Shown here one piece after another: positions 1 through 5,719 of a DNA stretch of 42,424 nucleotides. Under the pieces are notes generated by a model. That model did no database searches. It was given only the letters and a program-made list of their open reading frames with translations, and had not been told where the DNA came from. Origin of the DNA: a virus; the IMG/VR virus record IMGVR_UViG_3300031669_000072, positions 1 through 42,424 of that record; one strand, written 5' to 3'. How positions within the stretch are numbered: the first letter of the stretch is position 1; each line of letters begins with the position of its first letter. The translations under genes were made by a program, and so were the position numbers.

Positions 1-131
1 CCTTTCTTTCGCCTTCAGCCGCCTTCCATTCATCCAGCCACTTTCCGGCTTCAGCAATCGTCTCCGAAGGCAGACCACCATCGAGAGTGAGCCGGGCCCG
101 CTCCAGGTCAATCTTGATATCATCCCGATCA
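1..131. repeat. Left copy of the contig-terminal direct repeat
   Basis: These 131 bases are repeated at 42294-42424 with a single mismatch at position 5 (T here, C in the right copy). The mismatch lies in a codon of the primase-helicase gene and is silent (AGA/AGG, Arg). The repeat shows a circular or terminally redundant molecule with a unit of 42,293 bp. A short overlap at both ends is what an assembler leaves on a circular genome; a real packaged terminal repeat is the alternative. Confidence 0.95.
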
Positions 132-886
132 AGAGGGACGACCGCAAAAGGTAGAGTCTTATGGATCGATAGCAGGCACTTGATCTTTCGCTTCTGGTTG
201 TTGAGCTTATCGAACTTCACGCGCCCGGCGTGCTCCGGGAACTCCTCGAAAAACGCCTTCTCAATATCATATAAGAGGGCATTGAAGGCCTCCATCCAGA
301 CCTTGAAATCGTGGTCCTGTTTTTCACGGTTGAAGCCTGCCAGGGCCCTGTTCTCCGATACGTCAGATAGGCCCGGATGCAACCAGATATAGAGTCCCTG
401 CCCCGAAAAGAGCACACCGACTGACTCTGCGATGCCTCGGTCTTTCAGGTATCGCACCATGAAGGACGCCGCCGCTTCCAAGGCCTCGGTCCGGCCCGGA
501 TGGTAGAGTTTTGATCCAGTCTCGCCCGGCGCCTTTGTGGCGTCGATGTCGGCGAAGAGACTGTAGGATATCAGATCTCCTCGGGTTCCCAGGGGGAACT
601 CTGGCCGCCCTTCTCCTCCTCTCCCTTCCACCCACTGAGACGAGAGATCGAATACTTCAGGGGAGAATACGTCGGCGGTCATGTAGAGCGATCGGGCCCG
701 CGCTGTTGTATCGTCGTAATCGGCAGGCCCACGAAGCCTAACAGCATCACCGGGGCCCTTGGAATACCAACCCTCGTCGCCGTTGAGCCCTCGAAGCCCC
801 CCAGCATAACTGCATAGCTTGAGAATGACTTCTTTAACTTCCTGTCGCTTATAATGCCCCCCGGTGATCTCCGTTGCGGTGCCCAT
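1..886 (-). CDS. Primase-helicase, N-terminal part (PriS-like primase domain); continues at the right end
   Basis: This is the first 295 codons of a 1037-residue protein that crosses the contig join and continues from 42293 to 40066 in the same frame. The start ATG overlaps the stop of the upstream nuclease gene (TGATG). The fold is an archaeo-eukaryotic primase: the metal-binding motif FADID is at residues 111-115, the nucleotide-binding motif SGQGLYIWLHP at 161-171, and the third motif, starting VKFDKLNNQ, at 223-231. It would synthesise RNA or DNA primers at the viral fork. The family and catalytic order follow known PriS/PrimPol enzymes; the exact subfamily is not known. It is the third gene of the early minus-strand operon that starts near 1632. 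Confidence 0.88.
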   Translation of the reverse strand, partial: MGTATEITGGHYKRQEVKEVILKLCSYAGGLRGLNGDEGWYSKGPGDAVRLRGPADYDDTTARARSLYMTADVFSPEVFDLSSQWVEGRGGEGRPEFPLGTRGDLISYSLFADIDATKAPGETGSKLYHPGRTEALEAAASFMVRYLKDRGIAESVGVLFSGQGLYIWLHPGLSDVSENRALAGFNREKQDHDFKVWMEAFNALLYDIEKAFFEEFPEHAGRVKFDKLNNQKRKIKCLLSIHKTLPFAVVPLDRDDIKIDLERARLTLDGGLPSETIAEAGKWLDEWKAAEGERK

Positions 887-1479
887 CAGATCACCTTAAT
901 GAACTGCTGCTTATCGATTTTGGCCTGAATCAACGGAGAAAATACCGGTCCTTCGGGATTATTCAAAGCAGTTGATAATAAGAACCCTACCCCAACGTTC
1001 CAGTTCCAGCCGTGAACGTCCCTTTCAAACTCGGCGAACCGCCAGAGGGAGCGGAGGGCCTGGAAGGTATGCCTGTATTCGGTGTTTGGAATCTCACCCA
1101 CCCTGGCGGCATAGTCGCGCCCATATGATGAGGGAACCTTCTTCTTCTCGAAGTCGAATAGGCATCCCCGGATACTATCTTGAGTGGCCAGTACATAACA
1201 GGCGGGCTGAATTTCGCGGTGATCTACATAGAACTTGAGCCCGTCCCTCGCATATCGAAGGGTCTGGGCGACGCCATCTAAAACATTCCCGGCACTTTTG
1301 GCATGTTTAACTTCGACCGCTATGGGATACCCGTTGTTAATAATCAGCATGTCGGGCCTTTCCGCCGTATCACATTGAAAGACCGGATAGCCGAAGTTGT
1401 TCTTTTTCTCCCAAAAAATCCTACCTTGAATCCACTGTGAAAGGAAGGATTTGACCTTTTCCTCATCTACCTTTGCCAT
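886..1479 (-). CDS. PD-(D/E)XK family nuclease
   Basis: A 197-residue protein with the restriction-endonuclease fold signature: Pro-Asp at 42-43, a hydrophobic strand, then EVK at residues 56-58, and a glutamine in AQTLRYA at about 72 as in motif IV of several viral and Cas4/RecB-like nucleases. It should be a metal-dependent DNA nuclease. It sits between a small RHH protein and the primase-helicase with which it overlaps by one base, so a role in replication or recombination intermediates is likely. It could also supply the exonuclease partner for the Bet-like annealing protein at 10067. No zinc or iron-sulfur cysteine cluster is visible. The start follows GGGAGACAACGTCGT, an acceptable ribosome-binding site. 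Confidence 0.75.
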   Translation of the reverse strand: MAKVDEEKVKSFLSQWIQGRIFWEKKNNFGYPVFQCDTAERPDMLIINNGYPIAVEVKHAKSAGNVLDGVAQTLRYARDGLKFYVDHREIQPACYVLATQDSIRGCLFDFEKKKVPSSYGRDYAARVGEIPNTEYRHTFQALRSLWRFAEFERDVHGWNWNVGVGFLLSTALNNPEGPVFSPLIQAKIDKQQFIKVI

Positions 1480-1494
1480 ACGACGTTGTCTCCC

Positions 1495-1632
1495 TCACGC
1501 CCCACCGTCTCTCATCGCCTCGGCGAGATCCAGCACCCGCCCCACACAATCGTTCATCGTCTCCGAAGCGTCGCCAAATTTTACTAGTCGTTTCTTATTC
1601 TCTTCCGATACCCTAATCAAAGGCTTTTTCAT
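1495..1632 (-). CDS. Small ribbon-helix-helix-like protein
   Basis: A 45-residue protein: an N-terminal strand (PLIRVSEENKKRLV) followed by two predicted helices, the pattern of short CopG/Arc-type DNA-binding proteins or VapB-like antitoxins. It is the first gene of the minus-strand early operon. Its ATG lies 26 bases from a TATA box and is also preceded by GAGGG. No toxin partner is next to it, so an autoregulator of the early operon is the simpler reading. Function is inferred from size and pattern only. Confidence 0.6.
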   Translation of the reverse strand: MKKPLIRVSEENKKRLVKFGDASETMNDCVGRVLDLAEAMRDGGA

Positions 1633-1653
1633 ACCCTCTTCTTAGTTATCGCG

Positions 1654-1663
1654 GTATATAAGC
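1654..1663 (-). promoter_or_regulatory. TATA box of the early minus-strand operon
   Basis: On the minus strand the sequence reads GCTTATATACC. Its centre is 26 bases upstream of the ATG at 1632, the usual spacing for archaeal TATA box to start site, so the transcript is nearly leaderless. It is divergent from the promoter at 1696. Confidence 0.7.
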
Positions 1664-1667
1664 TTAA

Positions 1668-1816
1668 CGACGGGGCATGGGGCATATTAGTAAACCTTAT
1701 ATACTGTCCCATCGTATAGGGTGCTATGTCCAATACACGGGAAGAAAAACAGGCAGCAGTGGCACACTGGGCTCTGATCATGGCGGCACCGCTGCCGAAA
1801 ACGGACGCGGAAGAGG
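1668..1816 (+). repeat. Promoter-plus-N-terminus repeat, copy 1
   Basis: A 149-bp block repeated at 3101-3249 with two mismatches, both just after the TATA box. It carries the promoter, the start codon and about the first 30 codons of a reading frame. After the block the two copies diverge at once, giving proteins with the same N-terminus and different C-termini. The offset is 1433 bp. Confidence 0.95.
1696..1703 (+). promoter_or_regulatory. TATA box for the gene at 1726
   Basis: CTTATATA, centred 26 bases before the ATG at 1726. No Shine-Dalgarno motif stands between, consistent with a leaderless transcript. The same promoter is copied at 3129-3136. Confidence 0.7.
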
Positions 1817-2046
1817 TCGAAGACATTATTGGAGAACTTGTGGGGCAAGAAATGCTGAGTGAGCAGAGCGCAGAGACTGAGCGACTTAAGAACGCAATTC
1901 GGAGTAAAACGGCACGAATTCGAAGCGGGATTGAGAAACAAGAGAACGGTCGTTGGGCAGAGGATCGAGCAGGGCCATATAAGGTATTCAGGTTCATTCA
2001 ATCCAGCGGGCTATCCAAATACGAGGAGCGTGGATTGCAGGAATAG
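1726..2046 (+). CDS. Hypothetical protein with duplicated N-terminus
   Basis: A 106-residue charged protein of unknown function. Residues 1-30 are identical to the N-terminus of the 46-residue protein at 3159. The rest is helical and basic and differs. It has its own strong TATA box and would be among the first plus-strand genes expressed. The two tRNA genes follow 17 bases after its stop, so they may be cotranscribed with it. I do not recognise the family. Confidence 0.65.
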   Translation: MSNTREEKQAAVAHWALIMAAPLPKTDAEEVEDIIGELVGQEMLSEQSAETERLKNAIRSKTARIRSGIEKQENGRWAEDRAGPYKVFRFIQSSGLSKYEERGLQE

Positions 2047-2062
2047 CTCAAAATTATATGAA

Positions 2063-2135
2063 GCCGGAGTAGTCTAGCGGCCATGACACGCGGGCCGCCA
2101 CCCGCATGGCCTGGGTTCGAGTCCCAGCTCCGGCA
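2063..2135 (+). tRNA. tRNA-Gly-like gene, anticodon probably GCC, atypical anticodon arm
   Basis: The seven-base acceptor stem (GCCGGAG with CTCCGGC), D arm of the archaeal Gly type, T arm (CTGGG, TTCGAGT, CCCAG) and discriminator A are all intact. The anticodon arm is odd: it folds either as five G-C pairs closing a six-base loop (CCGCCA) or as four pairs closing an eight-base loop (GCCGCCAC) with GCC at the expected place. A standard seven-base loop does not form, and position 33 would be C, not the near-universal U. CCA is not encoded. Calling it Gly rests on the similarity of the D arm, discriminator and GCC. Confidence 0.65.
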
Positions 2136-2149
2136 TCCTAATCATTAGT

Positions 2150-2235
2150 GCGGCGGTGGCTCAGTGGCCAACAGCGTTGGTCTTAAAAACCGATGGTCCG
2201 CCCGGATCACATGGGTTCGAATCCCATCCGCCGCG
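2150..2235 (+). tRNA. tRNA-Leu (anticodon TAA)
   Basis: Acceptor stem GCGGCGG pairs with CCGCCGC. The anticodon stem TTGGT/ACCGA closes the loop CTTAAAA with anticodon TAA. A long variable arm marks a type II tRNA (Leu), and the T arm ATGGG/CCCAT holds TTCGAAT. The discriminator is G; CCA is not encoded. It lies 14 bases after the Gly-like tRNA. It would read UUA/UUG codons, probably scarce in a GC-rich host. Confidence 0.88.
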
Positions 2236-2276
2236 CCTAACTTCTTAGTGATAGCTATGTACGCATATTATACTAT

Positions 2277-2420
2277 TCAAGCCTTTTGGTCGATCCACAA
2301 GCGTATAGCTTCCTCGATGGCGATTTTAATGTTACCCTTCTTTAATCCAAGGGTATTAGCTATTGCAGCTCGAAATTCGGTATCGAGATCGTCATCAATG
2401 AATACGCTGATCTGCCCCAT
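2277..2420 (-). CDS. Ribbon-helix-helix regulator
   Basis: A 47-residue protein: strand ISVFIDDD, then two helices ending in a segment rich in Ile/Glu (IKIAIEEAIRLWI). This is the arrangement of archaeal CopG-type RHH proteins. Its ATG lies about 27 bases from a TATA-like CTTTATAA on the minus strand and no ribosome-binding site is seen. It is divergent from the SWIM zinc-finger gene, and four copies of a TATCTAG element lie between them, so it is a good candidate for the protein that binds that array and represses both promoters. Confidence 0.75.
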   Translation of the reverse strand: MGQISVFIDDDLDTEFRAAIANTLGLKKGNIKIAIEEAIRLWIDQKA

Positions 2421-2435
2421 CCATCTATTATTGGA

Positions 2436-2512
2436 GATATCTAGTTATAAAGTTATCGCTATATCTAGGGAATCATAAACTATATATCTAGTTAACTACA
2501 TAACTAGATATC
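2436..2512. promoter_or_regulatory. Divergent promoter with four operator-like elements
   Basis: The 13-bp GATATCTAGTTAT at 2436-2448 has its exact inverted copy ATAACTAGATATC at 2500-2512, ending one base before the ATG at 2513. Two further TATATCTAG copies lie at 2460-2468 and 2483-2491. TATA-like boxes for both directions (2443-2450 minus, 2481-2488 plus) overlap the elements, so binding would block transcription both ways. Confidence 0.75.
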
Positions 2513-2935
2513 ATGCCATGGGACGAATCTACGAACCCTGAAGTTGGAAAGAGGATTTTGCGTGGTGCCAGAATGATAGAGGGGGGTAAAACACCGATAA
2601 AGATAGCAGAGGACAGGTTCGAGATCCCATCCCAGACCAACGGGAACGTATACACAGTTTCACGATACGCCAACAAATGGGTGTGCAATTGCCCCGACTT
2701 CGAGTTCAGGCACGTTACATGCAAGCATATTCATGCAGTTACGTTATGGCTTCGATTATCTGAGAAACTAAATAACGAGCGGCCCAAGGATCGCGAGATA
2801 TCGCGAGAGGTCGCAAGCGAAGATATAGGGTGCAAGTTCTGCGGATCATCCCAGGTTATCAAGTACGGTAAGGCCAACAATAAGCAGGTCTATAAGTGCA
2901 AGTCGTGCGCGACCACCGCGGCGTGTCGGCCATGA
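2513..2935 (+). CDS. SWIM zinc-finger and zinc-ribbon protein, resembling the N-terminus of an archaeal transposase
   Basis: A 140-residue protein. A SWIM finger (WVCNCPDFEFRHVTCKHIHA, residues 57-76; C-x-C...C-x-H) is followed by a zinc ribbon with CKFC near residue 107 and CKSC near 129. This pair of domains in this order is known from the N-terminus of certain archaeal DDE transposases, where a catalytic domain follows; here the protein ends about eight residues after the ribbon and I see no DDE domain in the next 220 bases in any frame. It is either a truncated transposase remnant or such an N-terminus kept as a DNA-binding regulator. The start is leaderless and abuts the last operator-like repeat. 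Confidence 0.7.
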   Translation: MPWDESTNPEVGKRILRGARMIEGGKTPIKIAEDRFEIPSQTNGNVYTVSRYANKWVCNCPDFEFRHVTCKHIHAVTLWLRLSEKLNNERPKDREISREVASEDIGCKFCGSSQVIKYGKANNKQVYKCKSCATTAACRP

Positions 2936-3100
2936 ACATCGAATAGGGCATTCTGGATATAAGCCTTATTTCCTCCAGACAACATATCGATATTCATTAT
3001 ATTGTTTGCCCCTCGTCGTAACACGCCTTTAGGAAGTTAATCATCACCACCACCACGATTGCACCACCATGCCTGCACCACCCTCAAACGCAACAGAACC

Positions 3101-3249
3101 CGACGGGGCATGGGGCATATTAGTAAACCTTATATACCTTCCCATCGTATAGGGTGCTATGTCCAATACACGGGAAGAAAAACAGGCAGCAGTGGCACAC
3201 TGGGCTCTGATCATGGCGGCACCGCTGCCGAAAACGGACGCGGAAGAGG
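3101..3249 (+). repeat. Promoter-plus-N-terminus repeat, copy 2
   Basis: 147 of 149 bases match 1668-1816. The copy contains the TATA box at 3129-3136, the ATG at 3159 and the first 30 codons. The stretch before it (2936-3100) holds no gene that I can support. Confidence 0.95.
3129..3136 (+). promoter_or_regulatory. TATA box for the gene at 3159 (duplicated promoter)
   Basis: CTTATATA, 26 bases from the ATG, identical to the box at 1696. Two bases just downstream differ from copy 1 (ACTG versus ACCT), which could change initiation strength or the start site. Confidence 0.7.
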
Positions 3250-3299
3250 CGGAAGAGAACGCGACGCTCTCGAGACTCAGCGCGATCCTGGGGGTGTGA
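3159..3299 (+). CDS. Short hypothetical protein sharing its N-terminus with the gene at 1726
   Basis: A 46-residue protein. Residues 1-30 equal those of the 106-residue protein at 1726; residues 31-46 (starting AEENATLSR) are its own. It opens a plus-strand operon: its stop is followed three bases later by the next ATG. Function unknown. The shared segment may be a genuine domain or merely a leader that travelled with the promoter. Confidence 0.6.
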   Translation: MSNTREEKQAAVAHWALIMAAPLPKTDAEEAEENATLSRLSAILGV

Positions 3300-3302
3300 G
3301 CG

Positions 3303-3539
3303 ATGTCCATAGCCTGGGCCTGCCACGCCTGCGGCCAGGTCTCGGTTACTGGCCGGATCTGTTGCGGCGGGTACATGGATCGCGTCGAGATAGATCTCCG
3401 CACCGATGAGCAGATCGAACAGGACGCTTTCGAGGAGTTCTGTGATGCTCGCGGCATAGTTGATATCGACGAAGCTCACCCGGACGTGAGGGCCGATCTG
3501 GATCAGTTCATCGAAGACGCGCTTTCGGTGGCTTCCTGA
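3303..3539 (+). CDS. Zinc-ribbon protein
   Basis: A 78-residue acidic protein with an N-terminal rubredoxin-like knuckle pair: CHAC at residues 7-10 and a second cysteine pair (ICCGG) at about 19-21, followed by an acidic helical region. Probably a small DNA- or protein-binding adaptor; no enzyme motif is seen. It is second in the operon starting at 3159, and its stop overlaps the next start (TGATG). Confidence 0.6.
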   Translation: MSIAWACHACGQVSVTGRICCGGYMDRVEIDLRTDEQIEQDAFEEFCDARGIVDIDEAHPDVRADLDQFIEDALSVAS

Positions 3540-3697
3540 TGCCCCATAAGCCGAAGATCCCGCGCAAGTCGATGAGGACGGCCTACGCCGGGGCGGCTAT
3601 CTACTATGCCGCCAGGGGCGACGTGTCGGGCTTCCGGGTCCACATGCTAGGGCTGTGGCTGTCCACCATAGACCCCAACCCTCTCGAACCCAGATGA
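3539..3697 (+). CDS. Small basic hypothetical protein
   Basis: A 52-residue protein, basic at the N-terminus (KPKIPRKSMR) with an Ala/Tyr-rich helix in the middle. Its ATG overlaps the stop of the preceding zinc-ribbon gene, which supports translation by coupling. I do not recognise it. The iteron-like repeat block follows 35 bases later. Confidence 0.5.
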   Translation: MPHKPKIPRKSMRTAYAGAAIYYAARGDVSGFRVHMLGLWLSTIDPNPLEPR

Positions 3698-3731
3698 GCG
3701 ATAACGCTATCTGGTGGAGGAAAAAAATGAT

Positions 3732-3822
3732 GAGGCTTTGCACCTAAACTCGCGTTTGCACCTAAAGTCCGAGACCTGCACCTAAAGTCCCCCCCCTTTC
3801 TCTACTTTAGGTGCAAAGCCTC
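3732..3822. repeat. Iteron-like block: three direct and one inverted GCACCTAAA elements
   Basis: TTTGCACCTAAA occurs at 3737-3748 and 3755-3766, a third GCACCTAAA at 3778-3786, and the inverted TTTAGGTGCAAA at 3806-3817. The outermost elements extend to a perfect 17-bp inverted repeat (3732-3748 with 3806-3822). Spacing between direct copies is 18 and about 20 bases, close to two helical turns. It lies in a 170-bp gap between genes. Candidate replication origin, recombination site or operator; the long inverted repeat could also act as a terminator. Confidence 0.75.
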
Positions 3823-3840
3823 TCGGAGCGCAAGCTATCA

Positions 3841-3867
3841 ATACTATCGCACTATCTATGATAGTAT
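3841..3867. promoter_or_regulatory. Inverted-repeat operator overlapping the start codon at 3866
   Basis: ATACTATC at 3841-3848 and its reverse complement GATAGTAT at 3860-3867 flank an AT-rich centre with a further ACTATC. The right arm ends inside the ATG of the small RHH-like gene at 3866, suggesting autorepression. Confidence 0.55.
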
Positions 3868-3994
3868 GCTACACGTGCATATCTACCTTGACGATTCCGA
3901 GGCTGAGATGCTTCAAAAAGTCAAGGGTAAGGTGACCTGGAAAGAGCTTCTGGTGCTGGGAGCTGAAAAGGAGGAGGCCGACGATGACAACTAA
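3866..3994 (+). CDS. Small RHH-like protein upstream of the pentapeptide-repeat gene
   Basis: A 42-residue protein with strand LHVHIYLDD, a helix (SEAEMLQKVKGKV) and a second helix (TWKELLVLGAEKEE), matching the RHH pattern and resembling the regulator at 24356 in its opening. It overlaps the next gene by 11 bases and carries that gene's ribosome-binding site (AAGGAGGAGG) in its own codons. The operator-like inverted repeat overlaps its start. Confidence 0.55.
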   Translation: MLHVHIYLDDSEAEMLQKVKGKVTWKELLVLGAEKEEADDDN

Positions 3995-4625
3995 ACGTCA
4001 GATAGATATTGGGGCAGTGCTTGCGGCCCACTCTGAGTGGCTAGTGGGAGAGCCGGGTGGTGCTCGCGCTGATCTACGGGGAGCGAACCTGCTCGGTTCC
4101 GACCTGCGTGAAGCCAACCTGCGTGAAGCCAACCTGCGTGAAGCCAACCTGCGTGAAGCCAACCTGCGCCATGCCGACCTGAGCTATGCCAACCTGAGCG
4201 GTACCGACCTGAGCTGTACCGACCTGAGCGATGCCAACCTGTACGGTGCCAACCTGAGCCATGCCAACCTGTACGGTTCCGACCTGCGCCATGCCAACCT
4301 GTACGGTTCCGACCTGCGCCATGCCAACCTGTACGGTTCCGACCTGCGCCATGCCAACCTGTGGGGAGCGGACCTCGACTTTTCGGCGTGGCCGCTATGG
4401 TGCGGGTCGATAGGAGTCATCACCGACGACCGGCTCAAAATCCAGTTAATTGCTCATGTGACGGTCTTGGCCGGAGATATCGCCGACCCGGACCTGGCCG
4501 AACTTCTGGGGTCCGACTTATTCGGGCGTGTCGCCCGAAAATGCCATCATGCACCAGAGATGGGGTTGGCGGATGCGGCCGGTTGGACGAGCGGGGTGGG
4601 GGCCGAGCATGGCCGAGATGAGTGA
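3984..4625 (+). CDS. Pentapeptide-repeat protein
   Basis: A 213-residue protein. Residues 28-132 are about 20 consecutive A(D/N)LXX pentapeptides, which fold as a right-handed quadrilateral beta helix. Some family members mimic DNA and inhibit gyrase or other DNA enzymes; many have unknown roles. The C-terminal 80 residues have no repeats. A short N-terminal helix precedes the repeats. As a viral accessory gene it might protect DNA or inhibit a host enzyme, but nothing in the sequence fixes the target. The ribosome-binding site AGGAGGAGG is strong. Confidence 0.85.
   Translation: MTTKRQIDIGAVLAAHSEWLVGEPGGARADLRGANLLGSDLREANLREANLREANLREANLRHADLSYANLSGTDLSCTDLSDANLYGANLSHANLYGSDLRHANLYGSDLRHANLYGSDLRHANLWGADLDFSAWPLWCGSIGVITDDRLKIQLIAHVTVLAGDIADPDLAELLGSDLFGRVARKCHHAPEMGLADAAGWTSGVGAEHGRDE
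4102..4360 (+). repeat. In-frame DNA repeats within the pentapeptide gene
   Basis: A 15-bp unit (core CTGCGTGAAGCCAAC) is repeated almost exactly four times from 4102, and a 30-bp unit (CGCCATGCCAACCTGTACGG plus ten bases) three times from about 4285. Near-identity at DNA level, not only protein level, indicates recent expansion by slippage or recombination. Confidence 0.85.
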
Positions 4626-4968
4626 AAACCGATGGTCGGATGTGATCACCTCCGATGATGGTGATTATGTCGGAGTGGATGAGGCAGACGACGCGGTTAA
4701 GACTGTCGTGCGGGTCTATGAAAATGCGCTTCAAAAGACACAAGAGGAGATCACCAGGATGAAGTCTGCGGTCGATTGGCAGAAGGCCACGATCTCCGCC
4801 AGGGACGCGAGGATCGCCGAGCTGGAGGGGGTGCTGGTAGATCGCATGGCGATGGATCTCGCATATTTCGATCGCTGGGCCCTGAAATCGAGGGAGGCGG
4901 CGTGGGAAAATTTGAACGAGGAAACCCGAGAAATGCACAGGCGGGAGGCCGAGCATGGCCGAGAGTGA
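4609..4968 (+). CDS. Coiled-coil hypothetical protein
   Basis: About 119 residues from the chosen ATG; an ATG nine bases later is also possible. Residues 35-80 form a likely coiled coil (TQEEITRMKSAV, then RDARIAELEGVL). Its 5' end overlaps the pentapeptide gene by 17 bases, and its 3' end overlaps the next gene. The block GGCCGAGCATGGCCGAG around this start recurs at the start at 4955. Function unknown. Confidence 0.6.
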   Translation: MAEMSENRWSDVITSDDGDYVGVDEADDAVKTVVRVYENALQKTQEEITRMKSAVDWQKATISARDARIAELEGVLVDRMAMDLAYFDRWALKSREAAWENLNEETREMHRREAEHGRE

Positions 4969-5206
4969 CCGACTTACCGACCCCGCGATGGCGGTGTTGG
5001 CAATGCCAGTGGAAATCAATGATCCGGAGGCCGAGATCGCCCGCCTGCGGGTGGCTCTGGCAGAGCTATTGGAAAGCATCGATGCTGATTGTGATTGTAG
5101 TGATGGTGGCCGATGTTTCCCCATTGCGCTGCGTGGGGCTGCATTACGGGCCCGCGCCGTCCTCCGGCCACAGGACCAAAAGGAGGCCGACGATGCCAAC
5201 AGATGA
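4955..5206 (+). CDS. Short coiled-coil hypothetical protein
   Basis: An 83-residue protein with a helical segment (AEIARLRVALAELLE) and a CDC pair near residue 46. The helical segment is paralogous to one in the next protein at 5193, and the DNA underneath is similar too. It overlaps both neighbours by 14 bases. Function unknown; short proteins of this type are common in viral early operons. Confidence 0.6.
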   Translation: MAESDRLTDPAMAVLAMPVEINDPEAEIARLRVALAELLESIDADCDCSDGGRCFPIALRGAALRARAVLRPQDQKEADDANR

Positions 5207-5498
5207 TGAAAAAATGATCGAACTCCTGAAAATATACAGGAGAACAGAGGCCGAGAACGCCCGCCTGCGGGGGGCGCTGGGTGCGATCGCGTCTTTCTCT
5301 GAGAATATCCGGTTGTCTATGAGCGGCGAACATGCATATGATTTGTATCGTATCTCAGTGGCGGCACGCGCCGCCTGTGGCTCAGAAAGCTATGAGGAGG
5401 AGGACGCCCCACCGTTTAGCGAAACGGAAGAGTTCCGAGAATTGGCAGAACTCCAGCGACAAATAATCGAAGACGATGAGGGGGCGGGGGACCGATGA
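5193..5498 (+). CDS. Coiled-coil hypothetical protein
   Basis: A 101-residue acidic protein. The segment AENARLRGALGAI repeats the motif of the preceding protein. The ATG at 5193 is preceded by AAAAGGAGGCCGACG, the same ribosome-binding block as before the gene at 3984, which decides the start. Ends with ATGA overlap to the next gene. Function unknown. Confidence 0.65.
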   Translation: MPTDDEKMIELLKIYRRTEAENARLRGALGAIASFSENIRLSMSGEHAYDLYRISVAARAACGSESYEEEDAPPFSETEEFRELAELQRQIIEDDEGAGDR

Positions 5499-5698
5499 CG
5501 GATGACTGCCCCTATAAAAACGAAAATACCGATCCTTGTCCGTTCTGGGATCTCGGTGCATTCGAATGCCCGGATTGGCGCCGGTGCTTCGGTGTCGGTG
5601 AAGAGCCTCCCGGCGCTGATGGAATGAATGAACACCAGGTGCAGAGGGCCGAGGAGTTAGACAACGCAATTCAGATCTTGGAGAAATCAAAAAGTTAG
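5495..5698 (+). CDS. Cysteine-containing small protein
   Basis: A 67-residue protein with cysteines at 5, 15, 25 and 31, each in an aromatic/Pro context (DDCPYK, DPCPFW, FECPDW), a likely metal-binding knuckle, and a C-terminal helix. The start overlaps the previous stop (ATGA). It is the last gene of the operon that begins at 3866 and is followed by a hairpin with a T-run. Confidence 0.6.
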   Translation: MTDDCPYKNENTDPCPFWDLGAFECPDWRRCFGVGEEPPGADGMNEHQVQRAEELDNAIQILEKSKS

Positions 5699-5719
5699 AC
5701 AGTTGATTTAGAATCACCA

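Noticed and set aside
1495-1632. Toxin-antitoxin pair with the adjacent nuclease at 886
   Set aside because: The small protein could be an antitoxin, but the 197-residue nuclease is larger than usual toxins and is coupled to the primase-helicase, so a replication operon fits better.
2164-2478. Plus-strand frame over tRNA-Leu
   Set aside because: It overlaps the tRNA gene and is antisense to the RHH gene at 2277-2420; no ribosome-binding site.
3042-3057. CATCACCACCACCACGAT, looks like a cloned His tag
   Set aside because: Not in any supported reading frame and surrounded by natural sequence; chance CAC/CCA-rich stretch, no vector sequence nearby.
4102-4360. CRISPR-like regular repeats
   Set aside because: The 15/30-bp periodicity is in frame and encodes pentapeptides; there are no variable spacers.
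4435-5199. 254-codon minus-strand open frame
   Set aside because: Antisense to four small genes with good ribosome-binding sites and coupled starts; composition is Arg/Pro/Ser-rich as in shadow frames.
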